Shown in pieces: positions 1 to 7,099 of a DNA stretch of 64,000 bases. Below the pieces are notes generated by a model, which worked only from the letters and a program-made list of their open reading frames with translations, was not told the origin of the DNA and ran no database searches. Numbering within the stretch: position 1 is the first letter of the stretch; each line of letters opens with the position of its first letter. This stretch comes from DATBVX01 sp963696675 (GTDB lineage Bacteria; Pseudomonadota; Gammaproteobacteria; Steroidobacterales; Steroidobacteraceae), in contig CAVOLM010000038.1 in the NCBI GenBank assembly GCA_963696675.1, positions 1 through 64,000 on the forward strand, written 5' to 3'. A program made the translations under genes and the position numbers.

Positions 1-1
1 G

Positions 2-286
2 CCGAGCACTCGCTTGACGGACATCGTTACGGGCCTGGCGGTGATCGATCCGCCCAATGGACCGGAGCTACGCTTCGAGTCATCGCTGTATCGATTCAAT
101 CCCGAGCACCGCTGGTTTTACTTCTCGGGCATGCGAAGAGAGGAAGCACTGGTGTTCAAGGCCTTCGATTCGGAACTCGGGCGCGTGCAGGGCTGTCCGC
201 ACAGCGCCTTCAACGACCCGACCTGTCCCGAGGGCGTCACGCCGCGGGCGAGCGTCGAGATCCGTGCTTACGCCTACTTTGGTTGA
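2..286 (+). CDS. CmcJ/NvfI family oxidoreductase, C-terminal part
   Basis: The frame is open from the first bases of the window, so the 5' end lies outside it. About 94 C-terminal residues remain. They carry the ending typical of the CmcJ/NvfI family (fungal and bacterial hydroxylase/methyltransferase-like proteins related to non-haem iron oxygenases): an HRWFYF segment, then EALVFKAFDS, then a PHSAFNDP motif and a closing SVEIRAYAYF. The family is known for oxidative tailoring of small molecules, but the substrate cannot be read here. It ends about 70 bases before modA and is separated from it by a palindrome, so it is probably not part of the molybdate operon. Family assignment rests on motif memory only. 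Confidence 0.75.
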   Translation, partial: PSTRLTDIVTGLAVIDPPNGPELRFESSLYRFNPEHRWFYFSGMRREEALVFKAFDSELGRVQGCPHSAFNDPTCPEGVTPRASVEIRAYAYFG

Positions 287-304
287 CGCATCCCTCTTGC
301 AGTT

Positions 305-328
305 CGTTATATACGCGCGAGAATAACG
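305..328. promoter_or_regulatory. ModE-like molybdate operator
   Basis: The 24-base site has left arm CGTTATATA, a six-base spacer and right arm AGAATAACG. This matches the known ModE operator layout (CGTTATATA, six bases, TATATAACG) with a perfect left arm and six of nine bases in the right arm. It lies 31 bases before the modA start, where a molybdate-bound ModE repressor would act. No modE gene is in the window. Confidence 0.6.
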
Positions 329-358
329 GCCCCTCTACTCTCAACCCGGGACCGTGTC

Positions 359-1141
359 ATGCCTGTCAGCCGCCGGCCGCTTCTGGCACTCCTTCTTGCA
401 AGCTGCTTCGGGTCGAGTGTCACGCTCGCAGCCGATACCGATGCGGATGCTCAGCTCATCACCGTATTTGCTGCGGTATCTCTGACTGACGCCCTGCAGC
501 AGATCGTCGCGCGGCTCGAGCCGGATGGCACGCGGATGAGAATGTCGTTCGCATCCAGCTCCACCCTCGCCCGGCAAATCGAGAATGGCGCCGCCGCGGA
601 TATCTTCGCCTCTGCTGATGAGGAATGGATGGCGTATCTCGATGCGCGCAAGCTCATCGCCACAGACACCTGGACGCGACCCATCGGTAATGACCTCGTG
701 ATCGTGGCACCAACCGATGGAGTCAAAACGATCGCGCTCGATCCGAAGTTCGACCTCGCAGCCGTTCTCGGCGAGCGGCGCCTTGCGGTCGGTGACCCGG
801 CGCATGTGCCGGCAGGCCGCTACGCGCAGCAGGCACTCGAGCGCTACGGCTGGTGGAAGGCCGTGGAGCCGCATCTCGCGCGCGCGGAAAATATCCGCGC
901 CGCCCTGGCACTGGTCGAGCGTGGTGAAGCACCGCTCGGCATCGTGTACACGACCGATGCGCGAGCTTCCAAGTCCGTCCAGGTGGTCGCGACTTTTCCG
1001 GCCGACAGTCATGAGCCTATCCTCTATTCATTTGCGGCAGTCGCGGGCCGAGACACGCCGCGGGTTCGCGCTGCATTGCGCGCCTTGACGTCGGGTGAGG
1101 CCCTCGAGATCTATAGCAAGAACGGATTTCAGGTGAAGTGA
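359..1141 (+). CDS. modA: Molybdate ABC transporter substrate-binding protein ModA
   Basis: Periplasmic binding protein that captures molybdate (and usually tungstate) for the ModBC permease. The protein has 260 residues, the normal family length. It starts with a signal peptide (two arginines, a leucine/alanine core, cleavage near residues 24-26). The mature part shows the family pattern: FAAVSLTDAL at the start of the first lobe, a serine-rich ligand loop SFASSSTLA, the ADIFASADEEWM segment, and GDPAHVPAGRYA in the second lobe. The end overlaps modB by four bases, indicating coupled translation. A ModE-like palindrome lies upstream. Assignment is firm. Confidence 0.95.
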   Translation: MPVSRRPLLALLLASCFGSSVTLAADTDADAQLITVFAAVSLTDALQQIVARLEPDGTRMRMSFASSSTLARQIENGAAADIFASADEEWMAYLDARKLIATDTWTRPIGNDLVIVAPTDGVKTIALDPKFDLAAVLGERRLAVGDPAHVPAGRYAQQALERYGWWKAVEPHLARAENIRAALALVERGEAPLGIVYTTDARASKSVQVVATFPADSHEPILYSFAAVAGRDTPRVRAALRALTSGEALEIYSKNGFQVK

Positions 1142-1836
1142 GTTTCTTCGCGCTCAGCCCACAAGAATGGCAGGCGTTCTGGCTCAGCCTTGACGTCGCT
1201 GCGCGCAGCGTCATTTTCAGCCTGCCGGTCGCAATCGTCGTGGCCTGGATACTGGCGCGACGGCGCTTCCTTGGCCGCACCGTCGTAGACGCTTTCGTGC
1301 ATCTCCCGCTGGTGTTGCCACCGGTGGTGGTCGGCTATTTTCTGCTGCTGATGTTCGGCACCCGCGGGCCGATCGGGGGATGGCTCAAGGACACGTTTGA
1401 TCTGCAGCTTGTCTTTACGACTGCAGGCGCGGCACTTGCCACCGCAGTCATGTCCTTCCCGTTGGTGGTACGGGCAATTCGGCTTTCGATTGAGAACATC
1501 GATCCCGGCCTCGAAGACGTCGCACGCACCCTCGGGGCGCGAGCGATGGATCGCTTCTTCAGCATCACGTTGCCATTGATGGCGCCGGGCATCCTGGTCG
1601 GAGCGGTCGTGGCCTTTTCTGCAAGTCTTGGCGAGTTCGGTGCGGTGATTACCTTTGCGTCCAACATACCCGGCGAAACACAGACTCTGCCCCTCGCGCT
1701 GTACACGGCATTGCAAACACCCAACGCTGATATCGCGGCCGCACGTCTTGCCACACTCTCCGTCGGCCTGGGCCTTGCGGGTTTGCTGGCCTCAGAGTGG
1801 ATCGCGCGCGCCCTGCGACGGCGCTTCGGCCGCTGA
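1138..1836 (+). CDS. modB: Molybdate ABC transporter permease ModB
   Basis: Inner-membrane channel of the molybdate importer, 232 residues with about five membrane helices. The EAA loop that docks on the ATPase is visible at about residues 126-145 (EDVARTLGA followed by FFSITLPLM). The start is a GTG overlapping the modA stop in a GTGA arrangement, which gives the family's usual N-terminus directly before the first helix. modC begins on the base after its stop codon, so the three genes form one tight operon. Confidence 0.95.
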   Translation: MSFFALSPQEWQAFWLSLDVAARSVIFSLPVAIVVAWILARRRFLGRTVVDAFVHLPLVLPPVVVGYFLLLMFGTRGPIGGWLKDTFDLQLVFTTAGAALATAVMSFPLVVRAIRLSIENIDPGLEDVARTLGARAMDRFFSITLPLMAPGILVGAVVAFSASLGEFGAVITFASNIPGETQTLPLALYTALQTPNADIAAARLATLSVGLGLAGLLASEWIARALRRRFGR

Positions 1837-2967
1837 ATGCTCGAATTCCAGGCAACACTGCGGCGTGAGACGTTCGAGCTCAACGTCGAGTTTCTTGCGC
1901 CCTCCCCGGGCGTGACAGCCCTTTTCGGTCGCTCCGGCGCCGGCAAGTCGACGATCGTGGCATTGCTCGCCGGCCTGCTGACTCCAGAGCGCGGTCGGCT
2001 CGTCGTCGAGGGCCAAGTGCTGTTCGATTCCACTGCGGGAGTCAATGTACCGACCGAAGAGCGGGCCATCGCCTGTGTATTCCAGGACCCGCGGCTCTTC
2101 CCACATCTCGACGTGCGCGGGAACTTGCGTTACGGGCTGAATCGGGTCCGCGGCCGCCCCGCGCCGATCAATGAACTCGAGATCGTGGAGTTGCTCGGGC
2201 TCGAGCCGCTCCTGGAGCGTCGCATGCACCAGCTGTCGGGCGGCGAGAAGCAGCGCGTCTCGCTGGGCCGCGCACTGCTGGCGCAACCTCGCCTGCTGCT
2301 GCTCGATGAGCCGCTCGCCTCGCTCGATGCGGCACGGCGCGAGGAAGTATTGCCGTACCTCGAAAGACTGCGCGACGAAGTGCGCATTCCGATCGTGCAC
2401 GTGAGTCATTCCTTCGATGAGGTGCTGCGACTCGCCGAGCACGTCGTGCTCCTGGAGCACGGCGAAGTGCTGGCGTCGGGTTCGGTGGCGCAGATCTGCC
2501 TCGAGCCCGGGCTACACGCGATCGTCGGTGAAAGCGTGATGGGGAGCGTGTTCGAAGGGAGCGTCACCGGCTACGACGCTGACGAAGGACTCGCCACCGT
2601 GAAGTGCGATGGGCTCAGCCTGCGCGTGGCCGTCGCTGCAGCTCCCCGGGAGCGGTTGCGCATTTTTGTGCCCGCCGGCGATGTCGTGATTGCACTCGAT
2701 GAGGTGAAGGACGTCAGCACCCGCAACGTGCTGCCGGTCGAAATCGTTCGGCTCGAGCCGCTCGAGGGCTCCGTGCTCCTGCACCTTCGCAGCGGCGGCC
2801 GGGCACTCCTGGCGCGGGTCACCCACAGCGCGGTGCGCGAGTTGCGCCTGGCCGACGAGGTGCGCTGTTACGCGCTGGTCAAGGCAGTAGCGGCCCAGGG
2901 CCGGCGTTTCGAGCGCCGGGCAGCTCGCCCTCGCGAAGGCTTCCCGCCGGCGCGCGGCGCGTCTTAA
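1837..2967 (+). CDS. modC: Molybdate ABC transporter ATP-binding protein ModC
   Basis: ATPase that powers molybdate import, 376 residues. Walker A is GRSGAGKST at residues 31-39, the ABC signature LSGGEKQRV is at 133-141 and Walker B LLLLDEPLA is at about 153-161. The C-terminal third, roughly residues 230-355, is the molybdate-binding TOBE/MOP region that distinguishes ModC from general ABC ATPases. A positively charged tail of about 20 residues follows. It starts immediately after modB. A perfect inverted repeat lies 17 bases downstream. Confidence 0.95.
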   Translation: MLEFQATLRRETFELNVEFLAPSPGVTALFGRSGAGKSTIVALLAGLLTPERGRLVVEGQVLFDSTAGVNVPTEERAIACVFQDPRLFPHLDVRGNLRYGLNRVRGRPAPINELEIVELLGLEPLLERRMHQLSGGEKQRVSLGRALLAQPRLLLLDEPLASLDAARREEVLPYLERLRDEVRIPIVHVSHSFDEVLRLAEHVVLLEHGEVLASGSVAQICLEPGLHAIVGESVMGSVFEGSVTGYDADEGLATVKCDGLSLRVAVAAAPRERLRIFVPAGDVVIALDEVKDVSTRNVLPVEIVRLEPLEGSVLLHLRSGGRALLARVTHSAVRELRLADEVRCYALVKAVAAQGRRFERRAARPREGFPPARGAS

Positions 2968-2983
2968 TATAGAGTGCTCAAAA

Positions 2984-3002
2984 AGAGCGCCCCAGGCGCT
3001 CT
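2984..3002. terminator. 8-bp perfect hairpin after modC
   Basis: AGAGCGCC and GGCGCTCT form a perfect eight-base stem with a three-base loop. There is no T run on the plus-strand 3' side; the adjacent A run lies 5' of it. It could end modABC transcription or act as an operator for the following gene. Only the symmetry is certain. Confidence 0.4.
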
Positions 3003-3033
3003 GGACATAACCATCCCCGGGGGACCCTGAACC

Positions 3034-3438
3034 ATGATGATTTCCAAGCTCGCGGCCATCGCCGCCCTGACCCTGCTCGCCGGAGCCGCCAAGGCTGCCT
3101 GCACCTATCCCGCCGCGCCCGAGAAGATCCCGGACGGCAGTACGGCCACTCGCGACGAAATGATCGCCGCCAAGCAGGCCGTGGCTAAGTACAACGACGA
3201 AATCACCGCGTACCAGAACTGCATCAAGCTCGAGAGCGATGGCTCGATTGCCGAGCTGGAAAAGCAGGCCAAGACCGATGAGGAGAAGAAGGCCTTCGCA
3301 GCCCAGAAGGCGGAGCTCGAGCGCAAGCTGGTCGAACGAAACAACGCCGCCCTCGATGAAGTGACCGCTGTGGTCGAGCGTTTCAACGAACAACTGCGCG
3401 CATACAACAAGAAGAATCCGCCCGCCGCGAAGAAGTAG
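3034..3438 (+). CDS. Secreted coiled-coil protein of unknown function
   Basis: A 134-residue protein with a clear Sec signal peptide (MMISKLAAIAALTLLAGAAKA). The mature part is rich in Lys, Glu and Ala and is predicted by eye to be helical and coiled-coil between residues 40 and 125. Two cysteines are present, one just after the cleavage site and one in the YQNCIKLES segment, and could form a periplasmic disulfide. The tail ends in KKNPPAAKK. I do not recognise a named family. It sits between modC and moeA in the same direction but has its own upstream gap with a hairpin, so a role in molybdenum metabolism is not established. Confidence 0.7.
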   Translation: MMISKLAAIAALTLLAGAAKAACTYPAAPEKIPDGSTATRDEMIAAKQAVAKYNDEITAYQNCIKLESDGSIAELEKQAKTDEEKKAFAAQKAELERKLVERNNAALDEVTAVVERFNEQLRAYNKKNPPAAKK

Positions 3439-3487
3439 TCGCACGTCCTGGGCAGGGACGGCGAGACAGTCGCCTGGGCCCGCAGAC

Positions 3488-4687
3488 ATGGTTACACCAG
3501 CAGAAGCCGAAGCCCTGATCAGGCAACACCTGGTGTGTCTGCCGGTCGAATCGCTGCCACTGCCCCAGTGCATGGGCGCGGTGCTGCGCGAAAACGTCTA
3601 CGCCGAGCGCGACCAACCGCCCTTCGACCGCGTTGCCATGGATGGCATCGCCATCGACAGCGCTGCGTGGAAAGCCGGCAGGCGAAAGTTTCACGTTGAA
3701 GGACTGCAGGCGGCGGGCGATCCCCATCGGAAGCTCGCCGCCTCGGATGATTGCCTTGAAGTAATGACCGGGGCGGTACTGCCGCAGGGCTGCGATACGG
3801 TCATTCCGACCGAGCAGCTGGAGGTGGTCGGGGAGCTCGCGCAAGTGCGTACGGAAACGGACGTGCGCTGCGGCCAGAACGTGCACAAGCGCGCCTCAGA
3901 CGGTCGGCAGGGGGATCTGCTGCTCGAAGCCGGCGCACTGTTGCGGGCGCCAGAGATTGCGGTCGCGGCCTCGGCCGGAATGTCGCGCATTCGCGTCAGC
4001 AGTCAGCCGACCATCCTCGTGGTCTCGACCGGCAACGAGCTGGTGGAACCCGGCGATCCGATCCTCGATCACCAGATTCGTCGCTCCAACTCCTACGGCG
4101 TCGCGGCGGCGTTGCGCCAACGCGGCTTTCTGCGCGTCGCCGACGATCATCTTCCCGATGACATGGCAACGCTTCTCGAGCGCTTGCGCCTGCACCTGCA
4201 CACGCACGATGTGCTGATTCTGAGTGGCGGCGTTTCGATGGGCCGTTACGACCTGGTGCCCAAGGCGCTCGAAGAGCTGGGCGTGCGCCTGGTGTTTCAT
4301 CGCATCGCGCAGCGTCCGGGGCGGCCGATGTGGTTCGGTATCACGGAAGGTGGACCGGCGGTATTCGCGCTGCCGGGGAATCCGGTCTCGACATTGGTCT
4401 GCCTCGTTCGCTATGTGCTGCCCGCGCTCTACCAGGCTATGGGTCTGCGCGAGCGGCGCCCAGAGCGCATTGCGATCGCCGAGCCGGTGGAATTCAAGGC
4501 ATCGTTGACTTCTTTTCTGCCGGTTGCAGTGGAGTACGACGACTGGGGCCGGCCGTGGGCGGTGCCGAAGCCGACCAACGGCTCGGGCGATTTCAGCTCG
4601 CTCGCCGGCACTGACGGATTCGTTGAACTCCCTCCCGGGCCCAATGTCTGGCCAAAAGGGTTCGTGACGCGAATCTATCGTTGGTGA
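3488..4687 (+). CDS. moeA: Molybdopterin molybdotransferase MoeA
   Basis: Inserts molybdate into adenylylated molybdopterin to give the active cofactor in the cytoplasm. Length is 399 residues, normal for MoeA. The N-terminal region carries PPFDRVAMDGIAI. The central MoCF-binding fold carries VSTGNELVEPGDPI, LSGGVSMGRYD and LPGNPVSTLVC, the motifs that bind the molybdopterin phosphate and metal. The C-terminal barrel domain is present. It is followed by moaA with essentially no gap. Its substrate MPT-AMP needs Mog/MoaB, which is not encoded in this window. Confidence 0.95.
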   Translation: MVTPAEAEALIRQHLVCLPVESLPLPQCMGAVLRENVYAERDQPPFDRVAMDGIAIDSAAWKAGRRKFHVEGLQAAGDPHRKLAASDDCLEVMTGAVLPQGCDTVIPTEQLEVVGELAQVRTETDVRCGQNVHKRASDGRQGDLLLEAGALLRAPEIAVAASAGMSRIRVSSQPTILVVSTGNELVEPGDPILDHQIRRSNSYGVAAALRQRGFLRVADDHLPDDMATLLERLRLHLHTHDVLILSGGVSMGRYDLVPKALEELGVRLVFHRIAQRPGRPMWFGITEGGPAVFALPGNPVSTLVCLVRYVLPALYQAMGLRERRPERIAIAEPVEFKASLTSFLPVAVEYDDWGRPWAVPKPTNGSGDFSSLAGTDGFVELPPGPNVWPKGFVTRIYRW

Positions 4688-4689
4688 AT

Positions 4690-5751
4690 ATGAATAAGGC
4701 CACTGGATCCACATCGCAGGTTGTCGCGCTCGGCGGACCCGCGGTGCCCGTGGATACGCGGGGGCGCGCGCTTCATGACTTGCGCATCTCGGTGATGGAT
4801 CGTTGCAATTTCCGCTGCCCGTATTGCATGCCGCGCGAGACTTTTCACGAGAACTACCAGTTCCTGAAGTCGAGCGAGCGGCTGTCCTTCGAAGAAATCG
4901 CCCGGCTCACGCGCCTGTTCGTCGCGCTGGGCGTCCGCAAGATCCGTCTCACGGGCGGAGAGCCTTTGTTGCGCGCCAATCTTCCGGATCTCGTCGGCGA
5001 GCTCACGACGATCGACGGTGTCGAGGACGTCGCACTCACCACCAACGGTATCCTGCTCGCCCGCCATGCGGCCGAACTCAAAGCCAACGGCCTGCAGCGC
5101 GTGACAGTGAGCCTCGACAGCCTCGATGATGAAGTCTTCCGCAAGATGAGTGGCGGCTTCGGCGGCAAGGACGAAGTGCTCGCGGGTATCTCCATTGCGC
5201 TCAACGCGGGCCTGACGCCGATCAAGATCAATGCGGTCGTCGAGCGCGGTCTCAACGATCACACTGTGCTCGACATGGTGGAGCACTTCCGCGGCACCGG
5301 CATCATCGTTCGCTTCATCGAGTACATGGACGTCGGCACGCGCAATCACTGGAGCCTGGATCGCGTGGTGCCATCGCGAGAGCTGATGGAGCGCATTCAC
5401 GATCGCTGGCCGATGCGGCCAGTGGCGGGCAACTACCACGGTGAAGTCGCCGAGCGCTATATATTCGAGGATGGCGGCGGCGAAGTCGGGTTCATTTCCT
5501 CGGTGACCAATCCCTTCTGTGGCGCCTGCTCGCGCGCGCGCCTGTCATCGGATGGCGTGCTCTACACGTGCCTGTTTGCGACGCGCGGTCATGATTTGCG
5601 CACTTCGCTGCGTGCCGGCGCAACCGATGCGGAGCTGCTGGACCAGATGCGTACCGTGTGGCGCAAGCGCACGGATCGGTACAGCGAACTGCGCGCCTCG
5701 ACCAAAGCGCGCAGCGAGCACAAGGTCGAGATGTACTACATCGGCGGGTGA
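4690..5751 (+). CDS. moaA: GTP 3',8-cyclase MoaA
   Basis: Radical-SAM enzyme that, with MoaC, converts GTP to cyclic pyranopterin monophosphate, the first step of molybdopterin synthesis. The N-terminal 4Fe-4S site is CxxxCxxC with cysteines at residues 39, 43 and 46, and the SAM-binding LTGGEPLLR follows. The C-terminal cluster has NPFCGAC plus a third cysteine in VLYTCLF. The chain ends in the catalytically required GG tail. I chose ATG at 4690 just after the moeA stop; a TTG at 4681 or GTG at 4684 are in-frame alternatives that overlap moeA. moaC starts four bases after the stop. Confidence 0.95.
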   Translation: MNKATGSTSQVVALGGPAVPVDTRGRALHDLRISVMDRCNFRCPYCMPRETFHENYQFLKSSERLSFEEIARLTRLFVALGVRKIRLTGGEPLLRANLPDLVGELTTIDGVEDVALTTNGILLARHAAELKANGLQRVTVSLDSLDDEVFRKMSGGFGGKDEVLAGISIALNAGLTPIKINAVVERGLNDHTVLDMVEHFRGTGIIVRFIEYMDVGTRNHWSLDRVVPSRELMERIHDRWPMRPVAGNYHGEVAERYIFEDGGGEVGFISSVTNPFCGACSRARLSSDGVLYTCLFATRGHDLRTSLRAGATDAELLDQMRTVWRKRTDRYSELRASTKARSEHKVEMYYIGG

Positions 5752-5754
5752 AAC

Positions 5755-6240
5755 ATGAAGCTCTCGCATATCGATCCCGCCGGCCGGCCGACCATGGTCG
5801 ATGTCAGCAACAAGGTGGCGACGCACCGCACGGCCGTTGCCCAGAGCATCGTGCACCTGCCGCCAGTGGTGGCGGAGGCGTTGGCCGGAGCGGGCTTTCG
5901 CACCGCGAAGGGGCCAGTGTTCGACACGGCGATCGTGGCCGGTGTCATGGCCGCCAAGCGCACGCACGAGCTGATTCCTTTTTGTCATCCGCTCGGCATC
6001 GAGAATTGCCGCATCGAGATCCGCATGGAGGGAGCCTCGGACGTCCTGATCCGATGCACGGTGAGTGTGCATCACAAGACGGGCGTGGAGATGGAAGCGC
6101 TCACCGGTGCTTCGATCGCGGCGTTGACGATCTACGACATGTGCAAGGCGCTGTCGCACGACATCGTGATCGGTGAGACACGCCTGCTCGAAAAACGCGG
6201 TGGCAAGAGCGGCAAGGACGAAGAGCCGCTCAGCTTGTAG
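5755..6240 (+). CDS. moaC: Cyclic pyranopterin monophosphate synthase MoaC
   Basis: Partner of MoaA, completing the rearrangement to cPMP. Length is 161 residues, as usual. The family motifs are intact: MVDVSNKVATHRTA near the N-terminus, the conserved lysine-rich loop before FDTAIVAGVMAAKRT, the HPL segment after LIPFC, and HKTGVEMEALTG followed by TIYDMCKA. It lies three bases after moaA and ten bases before the mobA-moaD fusion, so it is clearly in the same transcription unit. Confidence 0.96.
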   Translation: MKLSHIDPAGRPTMVDVSNKVATHRTAVAQSIVHLPPVVAEALAGAGFRTAKGPVFDTAIVAGVMAAKRTHELIPFCHPLGIENCRIEIRMEGASDVLIRCTVSVHHKTGVEMEALTGASIAALTIYDMCKALSHDIVIGETRLLEKRGGKSGKDEEPLSL

Positions 6241-6250
6241 GCACGCCAGC

Positions 6251-7099
6251 ATGGCCCGCAATGCCTCCATCTACGGTCTGGTCCTCGCCGGCGGTGCGAG
6301 CACGAGAATGCTGCGCGACAAGGCTGCGCTCAGCTATCACGGTAAAGCGCAGTTGCAGTGGAGCTTCGAGCTGCTCGATCAGCTCTGCCAGCGGACTTTC
6401 ATCTCGGTGCGCGCCGACCAGGCGAACGATCCGGTGCGCGCCGCCCTCCCCCAGATCGTCGATCAGCTCGAGGGCCGGGGTCCGATCGCGGGAATCGCCG
6501 CGGCACAGGCTGCCCATCCGGACGTGGCGTGGCTGGTGCTCGCCTGTGATCTCCCCTACCTGAGCCGCGCAACGCTCGCCTTCCTGCTCGCGAACCGCGA
6601 CCCCTCGCGACTCGCGACCGCGTTTCGCAGCACTCACGACGGTTTGCCCGAGCCCCTGTGCGCGATCTACGAGCCGTCGAGCCGCGCCGCCATGAGCGCA
6701 TACGTTCAGGCGGGCAAGCACTGCCCGCGCAAATTCCTGATCCAGTCCGATGTGAGACTGCTCGACCAGCTCGATCGCCGTTGGCTCGACAACGCCAATA
6801 CGCCGGATGAATATCGCGCCGCCACCGGGCAGCCTGTTGGGGCAACGCTTCCCGCTACGCGAACACTTCACGTGCAGTATTACGCGGTGATGCGCGAGCG
6901 GGCCGGCCGCAATGAAGAAGAACTGGTGACTGCAGCCTCCACGCCCGCGGAGCTCTACGCCGAGCTCAGCCGCCGCTACCCCTTTGCGCTGACGCGCGAG
7001 CAACTCAAGGTCGCGGTAAACTCCGAGTTCGCCGATTGGTCGGCACCGCTACGCGATCGCGATTCGGTGGTGTTCATTCCACCGGTGGCGGGCGGATGA
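6251..7099 (+). CDS. mobA-moaD: MobA-MoaD fusion: cofactor nucleotidyltransferase plus sulfur carrier
   Basis: The 282-residue chain joins two enzymes of the molybdopterin route. Residues 1 to about 195 are a MobA-like nucleotidyltransferase (GTP-dependent guanylylation of the cofactor): LVLAGGASTRM with DKAAL for nucleotide binding, RGPIAGIAAA, and the metal-binding LACDLPYLS. Residues about 206-282 are a MoaD ubiquitin-like sulfur carrier, from HVQYYAVMRERAGR to the free C-terminal VAGG needed for thiocarboxylation. The MobA glycine-rich loop has leucine where glycine is common before DKA. ATG at 6251 is chosen because it starts right before the MobA strand. The stop overlaps the next ATG (ATGA). 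Fusion architecture is read directly from one uninterrupted frame. Confidence 0.9.
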   Translation: MARNASIYGLVLAGGASTRMLRDKAALSYHGKAQLQWSFELLDQLCQRTFISVRADQANDPVRAALPQIVDQLEGRGPIAGIAAAQAAHPDVAWLVLACDLPYLSRATLAFLLANRDPSRLATAFRSTHDGLPEPLCAIYEPSSRAAMSAYVQAGKHCPRKFLIQSDVRLLDQLDRRWLDNANTPDEYRAATGQPVGATLPATRTLHVQYYAVMRERAGRNEEELVTAASTPAELYAELSRRYPFALTREQLKVAVNSEFADWSAPLRDRDSVVFIPPVAGG

